NCBI RefSeq assembly: GCF_002285795.1
Contig: NZ_CP022961.1
Location: 930,001-994,000 of the forward strand
Direction: 5' to 3'
DNA: 64,000 nt
DNA from: Plantactinospora sp. KBS50
GTDB taxonomy: Bacteria > Actinomycetota > Actinomycetes > Mycobacteriales > Micromonosporaceae
The notes beneath the pieces are model-generated. The model saw only the letters and a list, made by a program, of their open reading frames with translations, did not search any database and was not told the DNA's origin. Each line of letters starts with the position of its first letter. Position 1 is the first letter of the stretch. This document shows positions 35,813 through 45,227 of this stretch, piece after piece. Both the position numbers and the translations under genes were made by a program.

Positions 35813-37363
35813 GTGCGTACGAGATCACGCCCCTTCGCCGCACTGGCCGGGCTGGTGGCCGCGGCGGTGACCATCGGTGTCGCCGAACTCGTCGCGGTGG
35901 CCACCGGCCCCCGGTCCGCGCCGCTGATCGCGGTCGGTGGCGCCGTGGTGGACGCCGTGCCGGCGCCGGTCAAGCAGTTCGCCATCGACGTCTTCGGCGT
36001 ACACGACAAGCTGGCGCTGCTGGTCGGCACCGCCGTCCTGCTGGGCGGGTTCGCGGCCCTCGTCGGCCTGCTGGCCCGGCGCCGGTTCTGGCTCGGCCCG
36101 CTGGGCATCGGAGTGTTCGCCCTGATCGGGGTGGCCGCCGCGGTGACCCGGCCGGGCGCCGGCCCGGCCGCCGCGCTGCCCACCCTGGTCGGCGCCGGCG
36201 TCGCGGTCGGGGTGTTCTGGCTGCTCCTGGCCGGCCCGCTGGAGATCCCCGCGCCGCCGCTGGATCCGGACGCCGAGCACGACGTGGCGGAGTTCGAGTC
36301 GGGCCGGCGGCGGTTCCTCACCGGCGCCGGCGCGGCGCTCGGCGCGGCGGCGCTCACCGGCTTCGCCGGCCGCTGGCTGGCCACCCGGCGCAGCGTGATC
36401 GCGGCCCGCGAGGCGATCCGGCTGCCCGTCCCGGCCAGCCCGGCGGCGCCGCTCCCGGCGGGCGCGGACCTGTCGCTGGGCGGGCTGGCGCCGTTCACCA
36501 CCCCGAACTTCGCGTTCTACCGGATCGACACCGCGCTGACCGTGCCGCAGGTCGATCCGGAGCAGTGGCGGCTGCGGATCACCGGGCGGGTGCGCAACCC
36601 GATCACGCTGACCTACCAGGACCTGCTGGCCCGGCCGATGCTCGAACGGGACATCACGCTGACCTGCGTCTCCAACGAGGTGGGTGGGGACCTGATCGGC
36701 AACGCGCGCTGGTTGGGCGTACCCATCGCGGACCTGCTGGCCGAGGCCGAGCCGTTGGACGGCGCCGACCAGGTCGTCGGCCGGTCGGTGGACGGCTGGA
36801 CCTGCGGCACGCCGACGGCGGCGCTGCGGGACGGCCGGGACGCGCTGCTCGCGGTCGGGATGAACGGCGAACCGCTGCCGGTGGAGCACGGCTTCCCGGT
36901 CCGGATGGTGGTGCCCGGCCTGTACGGCTACGTGTCGGCGTGCAAGTGGGTGACCGAGCTGGCGCTCACCTCGTTCGCCGACTTCGACGCGTACTGGGTG
37001 CCGCGCGGCTGGTCGGCGCAGGGGCCGATCAAGACGCAGTCACGGATCGACACGCCCCGCCAGGGGAAGCGGCTGGCCGCCGGGCCGGTCACGGTCGCGG
37101 GGGTGGCCTGGGCGCAGCACCGCGGCATCCGGGCCGTCGAGGTACGGGTGGACGAGGGGCCGTGGCAGCCGGCCACGCTCGCGCCGGTGCCGTCGGCCGA
37201 CACCTGGGTGCAGTGGGTGTGGCAGTGGCCGGCCACCCCGGGCGAGCACACCCTGCAGGTGCGGGCCACCGACGCGGCCGGCGTGGCGCAGACCGGGGAG
37301 GTGGCGCCGGTGGTGCCGGACGGCGCCACCGGCTGGCACGAGGTGCAGGTGTCCGTGCACTGA
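35813..37363 (+). CDS. membrane-bound molybdopterin oxidoreductase (sulfite-oxidase fold)
   Basis: The 516-residue product has about four transmembrane helices in the first 160 residues, a twin-Arg-like RRRFLTG stretch near residue 165 that precedes another hydrophobic segment, then a sulfite-oxidase-type molybdopterin domain (about 230-420, Mo ligand Cys in LTCVSNEVGG near 284) and a C-terminal Mo-co dimerisation domain (about 425-515). The catalytic domain should face outside. The substrate is unknown. GTG 35813 is chosen for a TAAGAC box ending 7 nt upstream; this is weak evidence. A 17-bp hairpin follows the stop. Confidence 0.88.
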   Translation: MRTRSRPFAALAGLVAAAVTIGVAELVAVATGPRSAPLIAVGGAVVDAVPAPVKQFAIDVFGVHDKLALLVGTAVLLGGFAALVGLLARRRFWLGPLGIGVFALIGVAAAVTRPGAGPAAALPTLVGAGVAVGVFWLLLAGPLEIPAPPLDPDAEHDVAEFESGRRRFLTGAGAALGAAALTGFAGRWLATRRSVIAAREAIRLPVPASPAAPLPAGADLSLGGLAPFTTPNFAFYRIDTALTVPQVDPEQWRLRITGRVRNPITLTYQDLLARPMLERDITLTCVSNEVGGDLIGNARWLGVPIADLLAEAEPLDGADQVVGRSVDGWTCGTPTAALRDGRDALLAVGMNGEPLPVEHGFPVRMVVPGLYGYVSACKWVTELALTSFADFDAYWVPRGWSAQGPIKTQSRIDTPRQGKRLAAGPVTVAGVAWAQHRGIRAVEVRVDEGPWQPATLAPVPSADTWVQWVWQWPATPGEHTLQVRATDAAGVAQTGEVAPVVPDGATGWHEVQVSVH

Positions 37364-37369
37364 GCCGCC

Positions 37370-37413
37370 CTGAGCCGCCCACCGCCACCCGCGGGCGGCG
37401 GTGGGCGGCTCAG
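37370..37413. terminator. 17-bp bidirectional hairpin between convergent genes
   Basis: Arms 37370-37386 and 37397-37413 pair perfectly over 17 bp with a 10-nt loop. The left arm includes the second copy of a 10-bp tandem repeat, TGAGCCGCCC (37361-37380), whose first copy contains the oxidoreductase stop codon. Confidence 0.85.
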
Positions 37414-37422
37414 CGGCGGTGG

Positions 37423-38181
37423 TTACCAGGCGGCCGGGAGGTAGGCGACCGACCAGCCGCGGTACGAGCCGTGGTCGAGGTAGCCCGCCACGCCGACCGA
37501 GCCGCTGACCGAGGTGCCGACGACCTTGCCCTCGCCCAGGCTGATCGCGACGTGCCCGGTGCCGGAGGAGTTGTGGTACCAGACCAGCGCCCCGCGCGGC
37601 GGGATGCCCGAGGTCTTCAGGTAGCCGTGGCTGCTCTCCCAGTCGCCGCCGATCTCGGCGGTGTTCCAGCCGGAGCCACCCCAGCCGTACGCCTGGGCCA
37701 CGAAGGCCAGGCAGAGGTTCTCGTACGCCGTCGAGTGGTACCGCGCGAACGCCCAGCTGATCGCGCCCTCGGTGGCGCGCGGGTTGGTCTTGCTGGACGG
37801 CTCGGCACCGACGTAGGAGCAGCTGTTGACGACCTGGCCGTCGGAGCCGGTGTACACGTAGGCGTCCGAGACCATGCCGCCGTTGCCGAGCATGTCCCAC
37901 AGCTTGGTGGTGCCGTAGGTGCCGCTGACGGATTCGCCGGTGGTCTGGCAGAGCAGCGTGACGCTGGCGCCGTTGGCGACGGTACGCCACGCCGTACGGC
38001 TGGTGGACGGGCCGGAGCGCACGTTGAGCGCGGCCCCCGCGGTGCTGATGGTGCCGGACGCGGAGCTGGCGTACGCCAGGGCGGTCCCCGGGACGGTCGC
38101 CACCAGACCCGTGGCGAGCACGGCGGCGACGGCGATCCCGCGCAGGTACCGCGCCGGCGGCACATTCACGTATTCCCACAT
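37423..38181 (-). CDS. secreted SH3-like/CHAP-like protein
   Basis: The 252-residue product has a signal peptide (basic start, hydrophobic IAVAAVLATGLVATV, cleavage near ALA-YA at residue 36), an SH3-like domain (LNVRSGPSTSRTAWRTVANG near 52) and a C-terminal region resembling NlpC/P60 or CHAP amidases, with CLAFVAQAYGW near residue 155 (candidate nucleophile Cys) and a later GHVAISLGEG (candidate His). It may bind or cut peptidoglycan. Catalysis is not certain because the third residue is unclear. The ATG is supported by TAGCTT 7 nt upstream. Confidence 0.82.
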   Translation of the reverse strand: MWEYVNVPPARYLRGIAVAAVLATGLVATVPGTALAYASSASGTISTAGAALNVRSGPSTSRTAWRTVANGASVTLLCQTTGESVSGTYGTTKLWDMLGNGGMVSDAYVYTGSDGQVVNSCSYVGAEPSSKTNPRATEGAISWAFARYHSTAYENLCLAFVAQAYGWGGSGWNTAEIGGDWESSHGYLKTSGIPPRGALVWYHNSSGTGHVAISLGEGKVVGTSVSGSVGVAGYLDHGSYRGWSVAYLPAAW

Positions 38182-38194
38182 GTCGCTGAAGCTA
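38182..38194 (-). promoter_or_regulatory. leaderless -10 box of the SH3/CHAP-like gene
   Basis: TAGCTT (38189-38194, minus strand) is followed by 7 nt and the ATG start, with no ribosome site. Confidence 0.5.
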
Positions 38195-38277
38195 GGGGTC
38201 GGGTGATCGACCGTCCATGGGGAATTGTCAATAGTTGCCGCCGGCGCGCAAAATCTTGAAAGGAATCTTCGAGCTGG

Positions 38278-38733
38278 TCAGGCGATCTTGCGCTGGTCCG
38301 GTACCGCGCCCCTGCGCTGGTCCGGCACCGCGCCCCTGCGCTGGTCCGGCACCGCGCCCCTGCGCTGGTCCGGTACCGCGCTCTTGTGCGGCCGGCCGAG
38401 CCGCGCCTCCAGCCGGGCGACGTCGACCCGGCTGCGCCGGCGGTCGGCCAGGTCCTCCCAGCCGACGGCGAGCAGCCGCAGCCGCTCCGACTCGCTGAAC
38501 CCGCCCCACACCCCGTACGGCTCGCGGACCGCCAGGGCGTGCGCGGCGCACTCGGCCCGGACCGGGCAACTGGCGCAGACGGCCTTGGCGTTCAGCTCGC
38601 GGCGGTTGCGGGACGATCCGCGCTCCCCGTCCGGGTGGAAGAACTGGGCGCTGTCGCGGCCTCGGCAGGCGCCGAGCCGCTGCCATTCCCACAGGTCGAC
38701 GATGGGTCCGGGCAATCTGCGTACGTTCGACAT
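38278..38733 (-). CDS. whiD: WhiB-family iron-sulfur regulator (WhiD/WhiB3-like)
   Basis: WhiB proteins bind a [4Fe-4S] cluster and partner with the principal sigma factor. The 151-residue product has the cluster ligands Cys23 in LGACRG and the CX2CX5C set CASCPVRAEC near residues 53-62, followed by the GVWGG turn near 75. LPGPIVDLWEWQ at the start and its position next to the bldM-like gene match WhiD of Streptomyces and WhiB3 of M. tuberculosis. The C-terminal 32 residues are four repeats of VPDQRRGA, absent from known homologues. GGAGGAGGGGG lies 4 nt before the ATG. Confidence 0.9.
   Translation of the reverse strand: MSNVRRLPGPIVDLWEWQRLGACRGRDSAQFFHPDGERGSSRNRRELNAKAVCASCPVRAECAAHALAVREPYGVWGGFSESERLRLLAVGWEDLADRRRSRVDVARLEARLGRPHKSAVPDQRRGAVPDQRRGAVPDQRRGAVPDQRKIA
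38290..38385. repeat. 24-bp tandem repeat at the whiD 3' end
   Basis: Four 24-bp units (38290, 38314, 38338, 38362) encode the octapeptide VPDQRRGA and its variants. They run to within 12 bp of the stop codon. Confidence 0.92.
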
Positions 38734-39171
38734 CAGCCCCCTCCTCCCGCGCGGCGCCGCGTACCGTCCAAAGAGATCAGGTCCGGATCCGGGCGGCGGG
38801 CCGCGCAGGCGCTCCGTTTCCGACCTGCCCCTCGCGATACCCCAGGCGCATCCGCCTCACACGTGTCTGATCGGAAAGCCGGCGCATTGCCGGCCGACAA
38901 CGTGCGGGCCGCGGCGTCCGGTGACCGCCCCGGCACCCGCCGTGGTGACGACACGCCGTGCACGCGATCCCCGTCGGGTGGGCGCGCCGCCCGACCCGCC
39001 GTGGTCGTCGGGCCCGATGGTGGGCGTGGCGGGACGGCGCACGCCGGACGGAACAGGCCGCCCAGATCGGCCGATCGGCCGGATCAGGGCAGAAACTTCG
39101 CCCGTTCTCGCGCCGAAACTCGTCATGATCACTCGTTGTCGTGTTCTCCTCACTGAGGAAGGAGGCCAGTC
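38734..39171. other. whiD/bldM divergent intergenic region
   Basis: This 438-bp gap separates two developmental regulators transcribed divergently. It contains the ribosome sites of both genes, a 9-bp hairpin (38973-38981 with 38987-38995) and the palindrome GATCGGCCGATC near 39063. I see no convincing -35/-10 pair and no gene; frames across it lack protein character. It presumably holds regulated promoters for specialised sigma factors. Confidence 0.6.
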
Positions 39172-40158
39172 GTGCGTACCGTCCTCGTATGCGTCCGGAC
39201 CCCGCTCGCCGCGCAGAACGTCGCCGCGGCCGCGGCCCGGCTCGGGTTGACCGCCGCGGTCCGGACCGCCGTGTCCGATCCGGAGGTGATGTTGCGGCTC
39301 GCCGAGCGGCCGGCCGACGTGATCCTGGCGGACACCGCGCTGACCCGGCCGGACAGCGCCGGCTTCACCCGGCGGGTACTGGCCCGCTCGCCGGGCGCCG
39401 CGGTCGTGCTGCTCGGCACGGAGGAACCGGGCGCGGCGGCCGCCGCCGTCGCCGCCGGAGCCCGTGGCCTGGTCTCCGCCGGGGATCATGATCTGGTCGG
39501 CGCCGTCGCCCGGGCCATGCTGCTGCTCAGCTCGCCGCACCGGGCCATCCGGCCCGGCGAACTCAACGGTGCGGCCCGGGAGGGCCGCGGCGGCGTACCG
39601 GAAGCGTCCCGGGCGCTGCGCGGTGGCCAGCATCCGGACGGACGGGCCGTGCCGGGCGACGGCCCGCTTCCCGGCGGCGGCCCGCTACCGGGCCGCGGCG
39701 CGGGATCCGCGGGATCCGGGGCGGGCGGCGCCGATCCGGCGCACCGTCGGCCCGCGGCGCCGGAGGCCGCGCCGCCCGGCGATCCGTCGGGTCCGGCCGT
39801 CGTGCCCGTGCAGCGCGCCGAGGACGGCGCGGAGCCGCGCGGTGCGGACGGCGAGCCGGCACCGAACGACCCGCGCGCCAACATCGCCCCGGAGGCGCGC
39901 TACGGCGGGACCCGCCGGGGAGAGGCCAACACCAGCCACTCCCGGGGTACGCCGGCCCGCCGGGTGACGCTGACCGAGCGGGAGATGCAGGTGCTGCTGG
40001 GGATGGCCGACGGCAAGAGCAACGCGGAGATCGGCCGGGAGCTGTTCGTCTCGGAGGACACCGTCAAGACGCACGCCCGCCGGCTGTTCCGCAAGCTCGG
40101 CGCCCGGGACCGGGCACACGCCGTGGCCGCCGGGTTCCGGGCCGGGCTGGTCGCCTGA
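39172..40158 (+). CDS. bldM: BldM-like atypical response regulator
   Basis: The 328-residue product has an N-terminal receiver-like domain (about 1-120) and a C-terminal LuxR-type helix-turn-helix (LTEREMQVLLGMADGKSNAEIG near residue 265, then SEDTVKTHARRLFRKLGARDRAH). The C-terminal part is closest to BldM of Streptomyces, and the position next to whiD agrees. The receiver lacks key residues: the acidic pair is replaced by VRTP near residue 8, and the switch Lys by LVSAG near 103, although an Asp stays in ILADTAL. A disordered linker of about 130 residues joins the domains. AAGGAGG lies 6 nt before the GTG. Confidence 0.85.
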   Translation: MRTVLVCVRTPLAAQNVAAAAARLGLTAAVRTAVSDPEVMLRLAERPADVILADTALTRPDSAGFTRRVLARSPGAAVVLLGTEEPGAAAAAVAAGARGLVSAGDHDLVGAVARAMLLLSSPHRAIRPGELNGAAREGRGGVPEASRALRGGQHPDGRAVPGDGPLPGGGPLPGRGAGSAGSGAGGADPAHRRPAAPEAAPPGDPSGPAVVPVQRAEDGAEPRGADGEPAPNDPRANIAPEARYGGTRRGEANTSHSRGTPARRVTLTEREMQVLLGMADGKSNAEIGRELFVSEDTVKTHARRLFRKLGARDRAHAVAAGFRAGLVA

Positions 40159-40188
40159 CGGGCCGGTCCGCTGACGGGCCGGTCGCCT

Positions 40189-40204
40189 GGCGCCGCGGGG
40201 CGCC
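40189..40204. terminator. short hairpin between convergent bldM and DUF5319 gene
   Basis: GGCGCC (40189-40194) and GGCGCC (40199-40204) form a 6-bp stem around GCGG. Just upstream CTGACGGGCCGGTC is present twice. Confidence 0.4.
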
Positions 40205-40206
40205 GG

Positions 40207-40599
40207 CTACTCCTCGTCGGAGTCGCTCAGCGTGTCGTGCACCCCGTCGGCGTAGCCGCGGGCGTACTCCCAGCTGACGTAGTGGTCCGGGTCGGGGTTG
40301 TAGGCCGGTTCGTGCACCCGCGGCCGGCCCGAGTCGAGCAGGTGCCGCAGGTTGCCACGCAGCAGGGCCCAGTCGAAGTAGTGCGGCTCGCGGCAGTCCT
40401 CGCACTCGATGACCAGGCCGCGGATCCCGGTCGGCCCGAGCAGCGCCTGGTAGATCTCCAGATCGGCGAGGTCCTCCAGCACGTCCTGCCGTTCGACCTC
40501 GGACAGCGGGTCGAGGGCGTCGTCCTCGACCGGGTCTTCCAGGCTCGCCGAAGGGTCGGCCGGGTCGCCGGTGAACGGGTCGATGGGCTCGTCGTGCAC
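40207..40599 (-). CDS. DUF5319 family protein
   Basis: The 130-residue acidic product (VHDEPIDPFTGDPADP at the start; VIECEDCREPHYFDWALLRGNL near residue 70; GYADGVHD near 120) matches the conserved actinobacterial DUF5319 family that lies between bldM and guaB in Streptomyces and next to guaB2 in M. tuberculosis. No function is established to my knowledge. CEDC suggests possible metal binding. The GTG at 40599 has a TACGGT box 6 nt upstream; the GGAGGG immediately next to the GTG is too close to act as a ribosome site. Confidence 0.88.
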   Translation of the reverse strand: MHDEPIDPFTGDPADPSASLEDPVEDDALDPLSEVERQDVLEDLADLEIYQALLGPTGIRGLVIECEDCREPHYFDWALLRGNLRHLLDSGRPRVHEPAYNPDPDHYVSWEYARGYADGVHDTLSDSDEE

Positions 40600-40611
40600 C
40601 CCTCCACCGTA
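40600..40611 (-). promoter_or_regulatory. leaderless -10 box of the DUF5319 gene
   Basis: TACGGT (40606-40611, minus strand) is followed by 6 nt and the GTG start. Confidence 0.5.
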
Positions 40612-40688
40612 GTCGCATTCACGGCCGCCGCGCTCACCCCATGTCGGGCCGCCGGGCGGCGGGGACGCTCTGGGTACGATGAACCTGA

Positions 40689-42377
<1,689 letters not shown>

Positions 42378-42413
42378 CGGGGTGGCCACACCCCTTCGAT
42401 GAGTGGAGTTCCC

Positions 42414-43532
42414 ATGCGTGACGTGGTCGAGATCGGGCTGGGTAAGACCGCGCAGCGCGGCTATCACCTGGACGACATCGCCATCGTGCCCAGCCGGCGG
42501 ACCCGGGACGTCGACGACGTGAGCACGGCCTGGCAGCTCGACGCGTACGAGTTCGCCATCCCGTGCCTCGGCCACCCCTCCGACGCCATCATGAGCCCGT
42601 CGTCCGCGGCCACCCTGAGCCAGCTCGGTGGGCTGGGGGTACTCAACATCGAAGGGCTGTGGACCCGGTACGAGGATCCGGCGAAGCTCTTCGAGGAGCT
42701 GGCCTCGCTCGGCGAGGACAGCCGCAGCACCCGGCGGCTCCAGGAGATCTACGCGGAGCCGATCCGGCCCGAGCTGATCGCCGAGCGGGTCCGCGAGCTG
42801 CGGGTCGGCGGCGGCACCGTGGCGGTCCGGGTGTCGCCGCAGCACACCCTGGCGCTGGCGCCGGTGATCCTGGACGCCGGGGTGGACATCCTGGTCATCC
42901 AGGGCACCCTGGTCTCCGCCGAGCACGTGTCCACCACCGATGAACCGCTCAACCTCAAGGAGTTCATCGCCGACCTGGACCTGCCGGTGGTGGCCGGCGG
43001 CTGCACCGACTACAAGACCGCGCTGCACCTGATGCGCACCGGCGCGGCCGGCGTGATCGTCGGGGTGGGCGGCGACGAGTGGTCCACCACCGAGTCGGTG
43101 CTGGGCATCCGGGTGCCGATGGCCACCGCGATCGCCGACGCCGCGGCGGCCCGCCGGGACTACCTGGACGAGACCGGCGGCCGGTACGTGCACCTGATCG
43201 CCGACGGTGACCTGCGGACCTCCGGGGACATCGCCAAGGCGCTCGGCTGCGGCGCCGACGCCGTGATGCTGGGCGAGCCGCTGTCGCTGGCCGCCGAGGC
43301 ACCCGCCGGCGGCGCCTGGTGGCACTCGGCGGCGAGCCACCCGTCGCTGCCGCGCGGCGCCTTCGGGGTGGCGCACGAGCCGGTGGGGGACATGGCCAAG
43401 CTGCTGTTCGGGCCGGCGGACCAGCCCGACGGCCGGCTCAACCTGTTCGGCGGGCTGCGCCGGGCGATGGCCAAGTGCGGCTACCGGGACCTCAAGGAGT
43501 TCCAGCGGGTCGGGATGGTGCTGGACCGCTGA
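42414..43532 (+). CDS. guaB3: GuaB3 family IMP dehydrogenase-like protein
   Basis: The 372-residue product has the IMP dehydrogenase barrel (LGKTAQRGYHLDDIAIVPSRRTRDVDDV at the start, VVAGGCTDYKTALHLMRTGAAGVIVG near residue 190, IADGDLRTSGDIAKALGCGADAVMLG) but no CBS domains. At the position of the catalytic loop it reads GVGGDEWSTTESVLG with no Cys, so it cannot use the normal IMP dehydrogenase mechanism; a GMP-reductase-like or regulatory role is possible. It follows guaB by 36 bp, the conserved actinobacterial order. GTGGAG precedes the ATG. Confidence 0.92.
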   Translation: MRDVVEIGLGKTAQRGYHLDDIAIVPSRRTRDVDDVSTAWQLDAYEFAIPCLGHPSDAIMSPSSAATLSQLGGLGVLNIEGLWTRYEDPAKLFEELASLGEDSRSTRRLQEIYAEPIRPELIAERVRELRVGGGTVAVRVSPQHTLALAPVILDAGVDILVIQGTLVSAEHVSTTDEPLNLKEFIADLDLPVVAGGCTDYKTALHLMRTGAAGVIVGVGGDEWSTTESVLGIRVPMATAIADAAAARRDYLDETGGRYVHLIADGDLRTSGDIAKALGCGADAVMLGEPLSLAAEAPAGGAWWHSAASHPSLPRGAFGVAHEPVGDMAKLLFGPADQPDGRLNLFGGLRRAMAKCGYRDLKEFQRVGMVLDR

Positions 43533-43537
43533 GCGCC

Positions 43538-45001
43538 ATGCCTTCGCGCTCGGCCCGCGTCCGGGCGGTGGCGGCCGGCCTGGCGCTCGTGGCGACCCTG
43601 GCCGGCTGCCCCGACCGCTCGGCCCGGCCGGTCGCCGATCCGGCCGGCCCGAGCGTCGGCCCGGGCGCGGGCACGGCCGCCGCGAGCTTCGCCCCGGGTG
43701 CCGCCGGGGTCGGCGACCCCTACTTCCCGTCGTACGGCAACGGCGGGTACGACGTGGCCAACTACCGGCTCGCGGTCCGGTACGACCCGGACAGCAAGCG
43801 GCTGAGCGGGACGGCCACGATCACCGCGACGGCCACGGCCGCGCTGTCCCGGTTCAACCTCGACCTGGTGGGGCTGACCGTCGAGTCCGCGACCGTGGAC
43901 GGGGCGCCGGCGACCACCGCCCGGGACGGCGCGGAACTGACCGTGACCCCGGCCGCCGGCCTGGCCAGGGGCGCCCGGTTCACCGCCCGGATCCGCTACT
44001 CCGGCATTCCCCGGCCGGTCCACAGCCCGCAGCTCGGCGACAACGGCTTCCTGTCCACCGCCGACGGCGCGATCGCGCTCGGCGAACCCGAATCGGCCAG
44101 CACCTGGTTCCCGGTCAACGATCACCCGCAGGACAAGGCGACGTACGACATCGAGGTGACCGTGCCCGCGGACCTGGTGGCGCTCAGTAACGGCGTACCG
44201 GGCGGGACCGTCGCGGCCGGCGCGGGCTGGACCACCTGGCGCTGGTCGGAGCGTTCGCCGATGGCCAGCTACCTGTGCACGCTGGTGATCGGGCGGTACC
44301 GCATCGAGCGGTCCGAGCACGGCGGGAAGCCGATGGTGCTCGCCGTGCCGAGCAACCTGCCGAGCAACGGCCCGGCGGCCCGGTCGCTGGCCGCGACCGG
44401 CACCATCGTGGACTACCTGACCAGCCAGTTCGGGCCGTACCCGTTCGACTCGTACGGCGGGATCGTGGTGCGCGACAAGCGGATCCGGTACGCGCTGGAA
44501 ACCCAGTCCCGGCCGGTGTACGGCGAGGTCTTCTTCGACCGCGGGGTCAACGAGGGGGTCATCGCGCATGAGCTGGCGCACCAGTGGTTCGGCGACAGCG
44601 TCTCCCTGTCCCGGTGGAGCGACATGTGGTTGAACGAGGGCTTCGCGACGTACGCGGAGTGGCTGTGGGCCGAGCACACCGGCGAGCGGCGCGTGCAGGA
44701 GAGCTTCGACACGCAGTACGCCCGGACGCTGTGGTCCAAGCCGGCTCTCGACCCGGGCCGTGCGGACCTGTTCGGGATGGGTGTGTACCAGCGGGGCGCG
44801 CTGGTGGTGCACGCGCTGCGGATGACGGTGGGGGACGAGAAGTTCTTCGCGATCCTGCGCGCCTGGACCACCGAGCGGCGGGACGGCAACGGCACCACGG
44901 CCGACTTCCAGGCGCTCGCCGAGCGGATCTCCGGACGGCAGCTCGACCGCTTCTTCGCCGACTGGCTGACCGGCACCGCCGCCCCGCCGATCCCGGGTTG
45001 A
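43538..45001 (+). CDS. M1-family metallopeptidase, lipoprotein
   Basis: The 487-residue product has a lipoprotein signal with lipobox LAGC (Cys near residue 24), a disordered linker, an N-terminal beta domain, and an M1 catalytic domain with zinc motif HELAHQWFGD near residue 347 and the third ligand Glu in WLNEGFATYAEW. The usual GAMEN substrate loop is ALETQ here, as in other actinobacterial M1 lipoproteins. It should trim peptides outside the membrane. The C-terminal ARM-like domain of larger M1 enzymes is absent. The start lies 5 bp after the guaB3 stop, implying co-transcription. Confidence 0.93.
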   Translation: MPSRSARVRAVAAGLALVATLAGCPDRSARPVADPAGPSVGPGAGTAAASFAPGAAGVGDPYFPSYGNGGYDVANYRLAVRYDPDSKRLSGTATITATATAALSRFNLDLVGLTVESATVDGAPATTARDGAELTVTPAAGLARGARFTARIRYSGIPRPVHSPQLGDNGFLSTADGAIALGEPESASTWFPVNDHPQDKATYDIEVTVPADLVALSNGVPGGTVAAGAGWTTWRWSERSPMASYLCTLVIGRYRIERSEHGGKPMVLAVPSNLPSNGPAARSLAATGTIVDYLTSQFGPYPFDSYGGIVVRDKRIRYALETQSRPVYGEVFFDRGVNEGVIAHELAHQWFGDSVSLSRWSDMWLNEGFATYAEWLWAEHTGERRVQESFDTQYARTLWSKPALDPGRADLFGMGVYQRGALVVHALRMTVGDEKFFAILRAWTTERRDGNGTTADFQALAERISGRQLDRFFADWLTGTAAPPIPG

Positions 45002-45014
45002 GTGGTCCCGGGGA

Positions 45015-45161
45015 TCACCCCGTGATGGTGTCCCAGGAGTAGGCGAGCAGGGCGCAGGCGGCCCCGAGCAGGGCGAGGCTGACGCCGCGGGTGCCGATGG
45101 GCAGGGCCGCGAGGACGAGCAGGATGACCGCGATCACGTAGAGAAATCCCTGAATGGACAT
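45015..45161 (-). CDS. small two-helix membrane protein
   Basis: The 48-residue product MSIQGFLYVIAVILLVLAALP... has two hydrophobic helices (about residues 5-20 and 26-42) joined by IGTRG. AAGGAGCGG lies before the ATG. Such small proteins with this GTRGVSLALLGAACALLA pattern are common in actinomycetes and function-unknown. It is convergent with the M1 peptidase gene, with 13 bp between. Confidence 0.75.
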   Translation of the reverse strand: MSIQGFLYVIAVILLVLAALPIGTRGVSLALLGAACALLAYSWDTITG

Positions 45162-45227
45162 TGCCGCTCCTTGATCGTTGGGATGGCCGCGCTGATACCC
45201 CATCGGCCGAGGACGCTAAACGCCGGC

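Noticed and set aside
39095-39150. Sigma-BldN-type promoter for the bldM-like gene (CGAAAC ... CGTTGT)
   Set aside because: The spacing is 14 nt instead of about 16, and both boxes deviate from the consensus as I recall it.
38225-39250. A 341-codon plus-strand frame antisense to whiD
   Set aside because: It begins in the 24-bp repeat array and crosses the intergenic gap with Arg/Pro-rich shadow composition; WhiB motifs on the other strand are decisive.
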